A stretch of 64,000 bases of DNA, from assembly GCA_029262515.1 (NCBI GenBank), contig JAJCZH010000005.1, forward strand, positions 54,592 to 118,591, written 5' to 3'. Position 1 is the first letter of the stretch; each line of letters opens with the position of its first letter. This document shows, in pieces, positions 8,491 through 16,528 of this stretch. A program made the position numbers and the translations under genes. The stretch comes from Deltaproteobacteria bacterium. GTDB taxonomy: Bacteria > Desulfobacterota > GWC2-55-46 > JADFVP01. The notes below the pieces were generated by a model. The model was not told the DNA's origin, made no database searches, and saw nothing but the letters and a program-made list of their open reading frames with translations.

Positions 8491-9375
8491 TTACCCGGCG
8501 ATTGCTACGACCATCCGTTCTATACCGCTCAAATCCTTCTTTATCGTAAAGTCTGCAAATCGATCTATGCTTTTTAGTAGTGCGGTTACGCTATCAGACT
8601 GGTCGTAACCTATCTCCATTATCAGCCTACCTCCCGGTTTCAGGTAGCAGGGAGCCTCAGTTATGATCCTTCTGATAAAGTCGAGCCCGTCTGTTCCGCC
8701 GTTGAGTGCGGTTACGGGTTCGTGTTCCACGACTTCATTTTGAAGCCCCGTCAATTCATCCGTAACGATATAGGGAGGGTTCGAGAGTATGAAGTCAAAG
8801 CCCTCCGGCGGACGCTTTTTGCCGAGGGCAGTAAAGAGGTCGCCTCTTAGCAGCTCTATTCTTTTGCTGACGTTATTGCTCTCAGCGTTCTCTTTGGCTA
8901 CCACCAACGCTTCTTGTGAGATATCAGTGGCGATAATACGAGAGCCTGGCAGTTGTACGGCTATAGCTACGGCAATACAGCCGCTTCCCGTACATAGATC
9001 GAGAATGCAAGGCCTGTACGGAACGGCATGATGAGACTCCTGTTCGGATATTTTGAGCACCTCTTCTACGATCAACTCCGTCTCTGGCCGGGGGATCAGG
9101 GTGGAGGCGTTTACCTTTATAGGCAGGCCCATAAATTCGGTCATACCGGTTATATACTGGCTCGGCTCTTTTGTCCTGCGCCTGGCGATATGGGACCTGA
9201 AGAGCTCACTCTGCTCTTCAGTCAGGAGTCTGTCAGGGTTGAGGAAGAGTTCATGCCGTTTTATATCGAGCAGGTAGGTGAGCAGAAACTCGGTTTCCAG
9301 CTCCGGTGCCTCTATTCCGGCCTCTTTAAGGGTCGCTGTTCCACTTATAAGAGTCTCTTTAACAGTTTCGGTCAT
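8491..9375 (-). CDS. prmC: Peptide chain release factor N5-glutamine methyltransferase
   Basis: PrmC (HemK) methylates the glutamine of the GGQ motif in release factors RF1 and RF2. The N-terminal helical domain (1-85) contains the conserved ITGMTEFMGLPIKV stretch and LIPRPETE. The methyltransferase fold has SAM motif LDLCTGSGCIAVAIA and catalytic SNPPYI. At 294 residues it is normal length. It usually follows prfA, but here it stands alone, convergent with the response regulator gene and divergent from the next gene. Confidence 0.95.
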   Translation of the reverse strand: MTETVKETLISGTATLKEAGIEAPELETEFLLTYLLDIKRHELFLNPDRLLTEEQSELFRSHIARRRTKEPSQYITGMTEFMGLPIKVNASTLIPRPETELIVEEVLKISEQESHHAVPYRPCILDLCTGSGCIAVAIAVQLPGSRIIATDISQEALVVAKENAESNNVSKRIELLRGDLFTALGKKRPPEGFDFILSNPPYIVTDELTGLQNEVVEHEPVTALNGGTDGLDFIRRIITEAPCYLKPGGRLIMEIGYDQSDSVTALLKSIDRFADFTIKKDLSGIERMVVAIAG

Positions 9376-9480
9376 ATTCCTTTTCCGTACTAAGTTCCAA
9401 TACTCTGTTTATTCCTCTGATCCGTTTTTACTTCTTTTTTCTGCTCGGGTCAAGTCTGTTTTATTGCGATTTTATTGCAA

Positions 9481-9534
9481 AAAAAGAGAGAGGGGGCGGC
9501 TCTGTCTAAACGATGCCGCCCCCTCTCTCTTTTT
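9481..9534. terminator. Perfect 20-bp hairpin with A- and T-runs at its ends
   Basis: The arm AAAAAGAGAGAGGGGGCGGC (9481-9500) pairs perfectly with 9515-9534 around a 14-base loop. The U-tract works on both strands. Both neighbouring genes point away from it, so it terminates an unannotated transcript, insulates the two promoters, or attenuates prmC. Confidence 0.75.
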
Positions 9535-9808
9535 CGGTTTCAGCGGAGGATGAAACCAAAACCGTTCTTCTACCATTAAGAGAAGAACTTTAGATAGTTC
9601 CGAAGGTTACAGAGTTGTATTTCAATATCATGCGGAGACCGTAACCTACATAAATTATTTATCGGTATTATTATGTTTTTCTTTAAGGTTATAAATAACA
9701 AAATCTTAAAGAGCTATTTGAATAGGGGTTGTGGCTGGTTGATGGTACGAAGGTTTAAGTTTTATAGTCTTTTGGACGATACAGTAAGTATAAGGAGGTA
9801 TACGTTGT

Positions 9809-9874
9809 ATGTATAACCATGTATACCTGTCGGCTTTTTTGATGGTAAACAGTCATGTAATCGTTTTTATTTAA
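9809..9874 (+). CDS. Possible 21-residue leader peptide upstream of the GGDEF-EAL gene
   Basis: ATG at 9809 has a strong AGGAGG (9793-9798) ten bases upstream, better than the site before the main gene. The peptide is hydrophobic (MYNHVYLSAFLMV...). It stops 10 bases before the ATG at 9885, so translational coupling is possible. An inverted repeat GGTATAC (9797-9803) / GTATACC (9821-9827) would bury the Shine-Dalgarno when folded. That it is translated is inference. Confidence 0.35.
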   Translation: MYNHVYLSAFLMVNSHVIVFI

Positions 9875-9884
9875 TCCGGGCATT

Positions 9885-12461
9885 ATGAAAATTATCACAA
9901 AACTAATTTTAGGTTTTACAGTTGTTATTCTGCTGATACTACTGCTTGGGTACCTCTCCGTTCAGATAAGCCAGAATGCGTTAAGAAATGCTATAGGTGA
10001 AAAAAATGTTCATGTCACCGAGCAGCTCCTGCACAAGATAGAGATGCGTGTCTATAAACATATTGATGTATTTAAGGAGTTTAGCGCCGACCCTACGCTC
10101 CATGCAGGATTACGTAAAGCGAATGTCGAGTTTGCTTCTCTGCCAGACATAACCACAGTGCTGGATAACCGTGATATCGCCTGGTCCGACTCTTCCGAGT
10201 ACCCCACTCCTGTTGCGTCAACAATCCTTTCTAACACTGTTTCATTGAAGTTAAGAGACAAGATCCTCTTTTATTATCAGGGAGATGAGGAGAAAAGAAT
10301 TTATGGCGAGGTATTTATTACGAACCGCTATGGCGCCATATTCGCAATGAGCGGAAAGACTACGGATTATCGTCAGGATGATGAAGAGTGGTGGCAAGAG
10401 GCAGTTAGTGACGGGTATAGCATCGGAAAAATCGGTTATGATGAAAGTGCGGAGCTTAACTCGTTGGCAGTGGCCCTCAGAATAGATGGAGACGACGGCG
10501 AGTTCCTCGGTGTACTGAAGATTGTAATGAATATAGATTTTGTTGTCGGCCTTATTAAAGAGTTTGAGCAGCAGGATGTTAACCGCGATGTTGATATTAA
10601 GCTCTTGACTGGTTACGGAAGAATTGTCTACTCGACCAAGGTTGACAGCCATTTTAACGATATTGATGAAGGAAGCCTTTTTTCAACGATGACAGCAAAT
10701 AGTGGCTACATTACCGCGGTAACTGCTTCAACAGATGGCAGCGAGGCAGGTGAAGAGCTCTTTATTTATACGCATTCGGCCGGTTTTGAAGACTCTCCCG
10801 GGCTCGGGTGGGTCATGATCATAGAGTATGACAGCAAGGACGCATTTGCCGCTGTGGCCTCGCTAAAAGAGTGGTTGATTATAATAATCTCAATCGTAAC
10901 AATACTTGCGCTCTTGATGAGTTCCTATATATCGAGCGCTATATCAAGACCTCTGGTGAAACTCAAGGCTGCGTCATCTGAACTTGGACAGTGCGATTTC
11001 AGCACAAGGATAGAGGTTGACAGTAATGACGAGATGTGTGAGATAGCGAGCAACTTTAATGATATGGCCGAGAGGCTCGAAACTGTAATGGCTGAGCGAG
11101 ACAAAGAGGTGCTTGGGCGCAAGAGTTCCGAAGAGACCGTATCTCAGCTGGCTTACTACGATCAGCTGACGGGGCTTCCTAACAGGAACCTCTTTATCGA
11201 CAGGATAGATCATATGATAGAGAGGGATCTTTGGAGAAAGCGGCTTGCTGCGCTCTTCTTTCTCGACCTCGACCGTTTTAAGGTGGTTAACGATACCCTG
11301 GGCCGTGCCGACGGAGATAAACTTATACAGGCCGTGGCCGAGAGGCTCAAGTTCTCTCTTAGAGACGGAGACGTTGTTGCACGGCTTGGTGGAGACGAGT
11401 TTGGTATATTGCTTCAGGATCTAGCCCGCGCTGAAGATCTGCCCATGGTGGTAGAGAAGGTCTTCGATTCGTTTAGAGACCCGCTTGTACTTAGCGACGA
11501 AGAGGTGAACGTAAGCGGTTGTATAGGTATCAGTATCTTTCCGCACGACGGTGACAGTGCGGCTATTCTTTTGAAGAACGCCGAGATTGCGATGTATCGC
11601 GCAAAGGGAGATGGTAAGAACATGTACCGGCTCTTTTCACCGAGCATGGCATTGAAGTCGAGAGAGGTCTTGAGGATTGAGAGCGTGCTCGACACTGCCG
11701 TTGAGCGCGACCAACTTGTGCTGCACTATCAGCCCCAGTTGAGTCTGGAGACCGGCAAGATTACCGGTACCGAGTCCCTTGTACGACTCAAAGATCCGGA
11801 CGGCGGCCTGATTCCGCCCGGTAAGTTTATAGATCTCGCCGAAGAGACGGGGCTTATAGTCAAGATCAGCAGGTGGGTTCTTAACAAGGCATGTTCGCAG
11901 GGTAAAGAGTGGCATGACGAAGGCATTGAAAAATTTAATGTCTCGGTAAATATCTCCGCCCGTATGTTCAACCAGGCTGATCTTATAGATACTATTGCCA
12001 GTGCGCTCTCGAAATCCGGTTTTCCTCCGGAGTACCTTGACCTTGAGATTACCGAGTCCGTAGTTATGGCCGATGCCGATGAGGCGATCAAGAAGATGCA
12101 CAAGCTGAAGGAGCTTGGCGTGAAGTTTTCCGTGGACGATTTCGGCACAGGTTACTCCTCTTTGAGTTATATGAAGCACATGCCAATAGATATGCTCAAG
12201 ATCGACCGGTCTTTCGTAATCGATATAATGAAAAATGAGACGGACATGGCGATAATGAAGGCGATTATCAGTATGGCCCACAGTCTCGGTATTGAGGTAA
12301 TTGCAGAGGGTGTTGAGGAGCGTGACCAGCTCGATCTGCTTATAGCTCTCGGGTGTGACAAAATCCAAGGGTATTACTTCTCAAAACCTGTGGCAGCCTC
12401 GGAGCATACGGTTATGCTTTTGGACGGGTCCGGACTCGATATGAAAAAGAAGGTGGTGTAG
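9885..12461 (+). CDS. Membrane GGDEF-EAL cyclic-di-GMP enzyme with CACHE sensor
   Basis: The domain order is helix 1 (about 5-25), periplasmic CACHE domain, helix 2 (about 330-350), HAMP, GGDEF (about 415-580) and EAL (about 595-850). The cyclase site is GGDEF with RDGD five residues earlier, an inhibitory site. The EAL side keeps ESL in place of EAL, the LEITES glutamate, DDFGTGYSSL, KIDRSF and the EGVEE motif, so both activities look possible. The ATG at 9885 has only a weak ribosome site, and a short frame with a good one lies just upstream. A bidirectional terminator follows at 12515-12554. Confidence 0.9.
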   Translation: MKIITKLILGFTVVILLILLLGYLSVQISQNALRNAIGEKNVHVTEQLLHKIEMRVYKHIDVFKEFSADPTLHAGLRKANVEFASLPDITTVLDNRDIAWSDSSEYPTPVASTILSNTVSLKLRDKILFYYQGDEEKRIYGEVFITNRYGAIFAMSGKTTDYRQDDEEWWQEAVSDGYSIGKIGYDESAELNSLAVALRIDGDDGEFLGVLKIVMNIDFVVGLIKEFEQQDVNRDVDIKLLTGYGRIVYSTKVDSHFNDIDEGSLFSTMTANSGYITAVTASTDGSEAGEELFIYTHSAGFEDSPGLGWVMIIEYDSKDAFAAVASLKEWLIIIISIVTILALLMSSYISSAISRPLVKLKAASSELGQCDFSTRIEVDSNDEMCEIASNFNDMAERLETVMAERDKEVLGRKSSEETVSQLAYYDQLTGLPNRNLFIDRIDHMIERDLWRKRLAALFFLDLDRFKVVNDTLGRADGDKLIQAVAERLKFSLRDGDVVARLGGDEFGILLQDLARAEDLPMVVEKVFDSFRDPLVLSDEEVNVSGCIGISIFPHDGDSAAILLKNAEIAMYRAKGDGKNMYRLFSPSMALKSREVLRIESVLDTAVERDQLVLHYQPQLSLETGKITGTESLVRLKDPDGGLIPPGKFIDLAEETGLIVKISRWVLNKACSQGKEWHDEGIEKFNVSVNISARMFNQADLIDTIASALSKSGFPPEYLDLEITESVVMADADEAIKKMHKLKELGVKFSVDDFGTGYSSLSYMKHMPIDMLKIDRSFVIDIMKNETDMAIMKAIISMAHSLGIEVIAEGVEERDQLDLLIALGCDKIQGYYFSKPVAASEHTVMLLDGSGLDMKKKVV

Positions 12462-12514
12462 AGTTTTACAGGTGCGCTGTTAGAAGAGAATTTGAAAATA
12501 TGTCGAAAGGCTTA

Positions 12515-12554
12515 AAAAAGACCCCGTGGTTCATTTGAACCATGGGGTCTTTTT
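12515..12554. terminator. Bidirectional intrinsic terminator
   Basis: An 18-bp stem (AAAAAGACCCCGTGGTTC with its complement, one G-U pair) carries an ATTT loop. It ends the GGDEF-EAL transcript on the plus strand and the two small minus-strand genes on the other. Confidence 0.9.
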
Positions 12555-12573
12555 ATATTTATTACTACTGTTA

Positions 12574-12651
12574 CTAAGCTATTGCGATAGTGCCTACGAT
12601 TGCTACCATAAATGCCGTGTATGCAATGAGGTCGATTTTGAAAGTATTCAT
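12574..12651 (-). CDS. 25-residue hydrophobic small protein
   Basis: This gene is far below the size usually annotated. ATG at 12651 is preceded by AAAAGGAG with seven bases of spacing, and the frame ends at TAG 12574-12576, just before a shared terminator. The peptide starts MNTFKIDL, then one apolar stretch AYTAFMVAIVGTIAIA, so it should be a single membrane helix with a short basic/acidic cytoplasmic start. It lies 50 bases after the 57-residue gene on the same strand. I do not recognise a family. Similar single-helix proteins often serve as small subunits or regulators of membrane complexes. Confidence 0.6.
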   Translation of the reverse strand: MNTFKIDLIAYTAFMVAIVGTIAIA

Positions 12652-12701
12652 CTTATATCTCCTTTTGATTGTTTTTGTATTTTACAACGGTTATGTGCCG
12701 T

Positions 12702-12875
12702 TTAAGCGTTGAACTCTACCTCTTTATCTTTTCCAGCGCATTCATGCGCGTCGGTGAAGATCTTTCTAAGGTCTATTCTTTTGAGCAGTTCGAGCTCTCG
12801 TGCCCTTTTCTGTTCATACCCCTGTTCTTCTATTACGTTATTGAGTATCTGCGAACTCTCATCCTTTCTAGCCAT
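12702..12875 (-). CDS. 57-residue charged small protein of unknown function
   Basis: ATG at 12875 has an excellent GGAGG six bases upstream; the longer frame back to 12932 has no ribosome site and overlaps the -10 element. The product starts MARKDESSQILNNVIEEQGY and continues with ELELLKRIDLRKIFTDA, mostly helical and highly charged, with one cysteine near the end. No signal peptide or membrane helix is seen. It probably shares a transcript with the 25-residue gene downstream. I do not recognise a family. Confidence 0.65.
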   Translation of the reverse strand: MARKDESSQILNNVIEEQGYEQKRARELELLKRIDLRKIFTDAHECAGKDKEVEFNA

Positions 12876-12931
12876 CTTTATCCTCCGATCCCTTACGGTG
12901 TGAATTCGGATTTGATCTTGATTACGATACA

Positions 12932-12937
12932 ATTATA
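12932..12937 (-). promoter_or_regulatory. Extended -10 promoter for the two small genes
   Basis: On the minus strand the sequence reads TTGGTATAAT, a perfect -10 with the TGn extension. No good -35 is visible, which is usual for extended -10 promoters. The start point would be near 12925, about 50 bases before the ATG at 12875. Confidence 0.5.
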
Positions 12938-13058
12938 CCAACTGAAGATTAAGAGAGAGTTAAGAGTAAGGGATCTAATCAAACTTTAATTTTAAAAAAG
13001 TTCTTTGCTTGTATGGTTCTAATTTCACTCAATCAGCCAACATCGTAAAAAAGAGCTA

Positions 13059-13087
13059 TTGACTTTAATTCAAACATCTGTTTTAAT
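13059..13087 (+). promoter_or_regulatory. Promoter and overlapping palindromic operator of the tetR-efflux operon
   Basis: A -35 TTGACT (13059-13064), 17-base spacer and -10 TTTAAT (13082-13087) form a near-consensus promoter. The spacer and -10 are covered by the palindrome ATTCAAACATCTGTTTTAAT (13068-13087; 8 of 9 base pairs around a TC centre). The start point predicted from the -10 falls at about 13094-13095, which is the first base of the ATG. A TetR dimer on the palindrome would block RNA polymerase, consistent with autorepression. Confidence 0.65.
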
Positions 13088-13094
13088 CGTATGT

Positions 13095-13793
13095 ATGAAT
13101 AGGATAGGTACACAGAAGAAGATACTCGATGCAGCGGAGCTGCTCTTTGCCGAGAACGGTTATCACGGTACATCGCTGAGAGCTATTACCGCTAAGGCCG
13201 GCGTAAATGTGGCGGCGGTAAATTACCACTTCGGCTCGAAGAAAGCCCTTTTGGATAACGTTTTTGAGCGCAGATTAATTCCTTTAAACAGGATACGGAT
13301 GGAAAAACTCGAATCCGTGCGCGCCGCAGCCAGAGAACTCGGCGTCAGGCCTTCGGTAAGGGACCTTATGTATGCCTTTGTCGCCCCGACGATCACCTTC
13401 AGAGATTCAGGTAAGGGGGCAAGAAACTTTATAGCCTTAATCGGTCGTTCAGTAGGCGAGTCGTCGAGCACGGTACGTAGCAGCTTTTTTCAGTTTATGG
13501 AGCCTTTTGTAAGGTTTATGGTCGAGTCTCTTGTGGAAGCCCTGCCGGGACTTTCCGGTGAGGTTCTGCTGAGGAAATTTCAGTTTTCTGTCGGCGCGCT
13601 GTTTCACACCCTTCGGTTAAGCGACGAGTCGTATATGCCGGAACAGGCAAAAGTTTTTGCCTCTGCTGTAAAGAGCCTGGGCAAGGGCAAAGTTATTAAA
13701 TCGGCCGGTAAAGGCGTTTCAGGTAATAAAGTTTCGAGTGAGCAGCTAGTAGAAGAATTAGTAAATTTTATTACAGCAGGTATGGAGGCGTAA
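13095..13793 (+). CDS. TetR-family repressor of the adjacent efflux operon
   Basis: The N-terminal helix-turn-helix is clear: KKILDAAELLFAENGYHGTSLRAITAKAGVNVAAVNYHFGSK. The C-terminal ligand domain is of the AcrR-like type with a large helical core. ATG at 13095 (MNRIGTQ) is chosen because the longer frame would start inside the -35 element. No Shine-Dalgarno precedes it, and the predicted transcription start is at the ATG, so the message may be leaderless. Its stop overlaps the next start (TAATG), so it is the first gene of a four-gene operon. It most likely represses the pump until a toxic substrate binds. Confidence 0.9.
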   Translation: MNRIGTQKKILDAAELLFAENGYHGTSLRAITAKAGVNVAAVNYHFGSKKALLDNVFERRLIPLNRIRMEKLESVRAAARELGVRPSVRDLMYAFVAPTITFRDSGKGARNFIALIGRSVGESSSTVRSSFFQFMEPFVRFMVESLVEALPGLSGEVLLRKFQFSVGALFHTLRLSDESYMPEQAKVFASAVKSLGKGKVIKSAGKGVSGNKVSSEQLVEELVNFITAGMEA

Positions 13794-15283
13794 TGGCCAG
13801 GCTCTTCAATACTTATACGATAGCTCTTTTACTGCTCTTTCTGGTCACAGCATGTGGCTCAAACAGACCGCGCCCGGATTCAGCTTCGATTGAAGTGCCG
13901 GAGTCCTTCTCAGCCGATGGAGAGATCATGGGCTCTGCCGCGTTTTCAGGTTTATCAGTTTTATCCAAAGAAACTGGCGAGTGGTGGAGAGGTTTTGGAG
14001 ACCCGAGGCTCAATGAGCTGATGGATCAGCTTTTTGAAGGCAACCTCAATATTGCGATGGCGTACGAGAGGTTAAACAAGGCCCGCGCCCTTATGTTTAT
14101 TGAGAACGGGGCAGAGGGTCCGAACCTGACGCTTGGCGCCAATGGAGGCAGAAGCCGGACAGTAGCAGGCACGGCTGATACGTACAGGGCCTCGGCTGCG
14201 GCAAGTTACGAGATAGACCTCTGGGGCAGGTTTGCTGCTAAGAGCAAGGCAACCCGCAAAGAGATGGAAGCTACGGCCGGGGACTTAAAGGCGATCTATA
14301 TAACCCTCTCAGCTGAGCTTGTTGAATTGTACTATCTCGGTGTAGAGCGGAGCCTGCAGCACGGGGTTGCTACCCGTATGGTTGAAGTCGCCGGAGAGAA
14401 ACTTTCGCTAAGCGAGCAGAGGTACCGGGAAGGCCTTGTCTCGGCCAGAGAACTCTACGTCGCGAGAGAGGGGTTGGCAACGGCAAAAGCGAGACGCCCC
14501 TCTATAGAGTCGGAGATTGCGGGAGCCGGACACTCGGTTTCGGTTCTCACGGGCCGGGTGCCGAAAGCCGGAGCTTCAAACCTTTTTACCGGTTCGAACC
14601 ACCTGCCGCTGCCGCCCCGGATACCGGTTCTGCTTCCGAGCCAACTTGTAAACCGCAGGCCAGATCTCAGTGCCTCGCTCTTGCGTGTCGAGTCTAACGA
14701 CCACAGGGTTGCCGTTGCGATTGCCGACCGTTTTCCCTCTTTCAGTCTTACCGGTGAATACGGCGGTGCGAGTTCCAGCCTCAGCAGCCTGCTCGATTCT
14801 CCTAACATACTCTGGAATTTGCTCGTTCAGGCAACGGCGCCTGTTTTAGACGGCGGAAGGCGAAGGGCCGAGGTGAAAAGAACAGAGGCGCTCTTCAATG
14901 AGTCGTTACTGCAGTACCGTCAAAACCTGTTGGTTGCGTTAAAGGAGGTTGAGGATGCCCTCAACACTAATCGCGCCGCTATAGTTGGTTTGCCGCTTTC
15001 AGTGGCGAAAAGGGAGGCTGCAGATGGCGCGCTCAATGTGACTGTGCAGAGGTACCGTAACGGTGTTGGTGATTATATGGACGTCTTGACCGAAAGACAG
15101 AGGCTCTACGAAGCGCAGAGTGGTGAGTTGAGCGCAGAGCGCGCTCTGATCTCCGCACGTCTCTCTTTGATCCGTTCTCTCGGAGGAGACTTTATGGAGG
15201 CGGCTGTTCAGAAAAGGGTCGATGAGAACCGCAGCGCGGCCACCCGCATGCGAGAGACGTTTCAAATAGAGGAGATAAACTAA
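13793..15283 (+). CDS. Outer-membrane efflux lipoprotein (NodT/TolC type)
   Basis: Residues 1-21 form a lipoprotein signal with lipobox LVTAC, so the mature protein is lipid-anchored. The remaining 475 residues match RND outer-membrane channel proteins of the NodT family: WWRGFGDPRLNELM at the start, AASYEIDLWGRFAAKSKATR, the LLPSQLVNRRPDL signature and VATREA-like AKREAADGALNVTVQRYRNG near the end. It forms the outer-membrane exit of the tripartite pump encoded by the next two genes. Its ATG overlaps the tetR stop by one base. Confidence 0.93.
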   Translation: MARLFNTYTIALLLLFLVTACGSNRPRPDSASIEVPESFSADGEIMGSAAFSGLSVLSKETGEWWRGFGDPRLNELMDQLFEGNLNIAMAYERLNKARALMFIENGAEGPNLTLGANGGRSRTVAGTADTYRASAAASYEIDLWGRFAAKSKATRKEMEATAGDLKAIYITLSAELVELYYLGVERSLQHGVATRMVEVAGEKLSLSEQRYREGLVSARELYVAREGLATAKARRPSIESEIAGAGHSVSVLTGRVPKAGASNLFTGSNHLPLPPRIPVLLPSQLVNRRPDLSASLLRVESNDHRVAVAIADRFPSFSLTGEYGGASSSLSSLLDSPNILWNLLVQATAPVLDGGRRRAEVKRTEALFNESLLQYRQNLLVALKEVEDALNTNRAAIVGLPLSVAKREAADGALNVTVQRYRNGVGDYMDVLTERQRLYEAQSGELSAERALISARLSLIRSLGGDFMEAAVQKRVDENRSAATRMRETFQIEEIN

Positions 15284-16528
15284 ATGGGTTCCGGGAAAAA
15301 AATTCTGAAGGTACTCTTGCCGGTTATTTTATTGCTGGTCGGCTTAAGCGTTTTGGTGGGGCTGGTATCTAGCCGTAAGGCGCCGCGCAAGGCCGAAAAG
15401 AGAGAAACTGGCGCTCTTGTAAGGGTAATGGAGGCTAAGAGGGTTTCGCACAGAATTATACTGAGCGCAACCGGTACCGCAAGACCGTCTCGTTCGGTAA
15501 CGGTTATCCCGGAGGTGAGCGGAAGGCTTAAGTTCGTCTCGGACTCGCTTGTTCAAGGCGGGCTCTTTCCAGAGGGCAAGGTGCTTGTTAAGGTAGAGGA
15601 CGTAGATTACAGGCTTAATATAGAACGGGCCGGTGCCGCTATGGCGACTGCCGAGTTTGAGCTTGCAAAGATAGAGAGCGAGGCGCGCGTAGCGCGCAAC
15701 GTCTGGAGCGCTTCCGGAGTCAAGAGCACTGACAAAGAGAATCCGAATCCTTTGGTCGTTTATACCCCGCAGTTAAAGAATGCACGTGCAGGACTCGCCT
15801 CTGCCAGGGCGGCTTATATCCAGGAGCAGGTTAATCTTGAGAGGACTGTGCTTCGCGCCCCCTTTAACTCTATCGTCAGGTCCGAGAGCGTGGAACTCGG
15901 CCAGTACGTCAGGTCGGGTACAGAAGTAGCGACGCTTATCGGTACGGACGATATCGAGATAGTTGTGCCTCTTAAGGTCGATGACCTGAGGTGGATTGTG
16001 ATTCCAGAAGCCGGCAGTGATACCAAGGGTTCGAGAGCTACGGTAAGTATGGAGACCGGCGGCCAGAGCTATATATGGAAGGGACGCGTAGTCCGTTCTC
16101 TGGCAGAGGTCGATCCTGGCGGACGGATGATGCGCGTTGTGGTGAGGGTAGAAGACCCGTACGGGTTAAAGTCCAAAAAGAGACTGAGAAATAAGAGCAA
16201 ACCTCCCCTTGCAGTTGGAAGTTTTGTGGGCGTTGAGATAGAGGGCGGTAAAATGGACGGGGTTTTTGTGGTATCGAGAAGCGCGCTTCGCGATAACTCA
16301 ACCGTCTGGACCGTAGGCGAAGATAGTAACCTGAAGATACGGAGCGTGACTCCGGTCAGGATAGAGTCTGAGACTGTCATAATTAAAGAGGGGCTCTCGG
16401 ACGGTATTTTTGTTGTCACGACGGACCTTAGCGGTGCTGCCGACGGCATGAAGCTGAGAACGCTTTTAGGTGGTGACGCCGGCACGAAGAGTCAGGAAAT
16501 GAAGAGCATAAAAGAGGTAGCGAAGTGA
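15284..16528 (+). CDS. RND efflux periplasmic adaptor (HlyD/MFP family)
   Basis: An N-terminal helix (about 7-28) anchors or exports it. The biotinyl-lipoyl-like hairpin halves (VTVIPEVSGRLKFVSDS and LERTVLRAPFNSIV), an alpha-hairpin and a C-terminal beta-barrel (DDIEIVVPLKVDDLRWI) are all present. At 414 residues it is normal length. It joins the inner-membrane pump to the outer-membrane channel. It begins directly after the upstream stop codon and overlaps the pump gene by four bases (GTGA). Confidence 0.92.
   Translation: MGSGKKILKVLLPVILLLVGLSVLVGLVSSRKAPRKAEKRETGALVRVMEAKRVSHRIILSATGTARPSRSVTVIPEVSGRLKFVSDSLVQGGLFPEGKVLVKVEDVDYRLNIERAGAAMATAEFELAKIESEARVARNVWSASGVKSTDKENPNPLVVYTPQLKNARAGLASARAAYIQEQVNLERTVLRAPFNSIVRSESVELGQYVRSGTEVATLIGTDDIEIVVPLKVDDLRWIVIPEAGSDTKGSRATVSMETGGQSYIWKGRVVRSLAEVDPGGRMMRVVVRVEDPYGLKSKKRLRNKSKPPLAVGSFVGVEIEGGKMDGVFVVSRSALRDNSTVWTVGEDSNLKIRSVTPVRIESETVIIKEGLSDGIFVVTTDLSGAADGMKLRTLLGGDAGTKSQEMKSIKEVAK

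Larger units (their letters stand above)
9376..9884. other. 509-base divergent region with a strong internal hairpin and a short leader frame
   Basis: Besides the promoters for prmC (leftward) and the GGDEF-EAL gene (rightward), this region holds the 20-bp-stem hairpin at 9481-9534, a small GGTTTCA/TGAAACC hairpin (9536-9558) and the short frame 9809-9874. A strong terminator between two divergent genes means something else is transcribed here, or that it acts inside the prmC leader. Confidence 0.5.

Noticed and set aside
12669..12989. 106-codon plus-strand frame opposite the small minus-strand genes
   Set aside because: No ribosome site and hydrophobic low-complexity content; the minus-strand genes have strong ribosome sites and a promoter.
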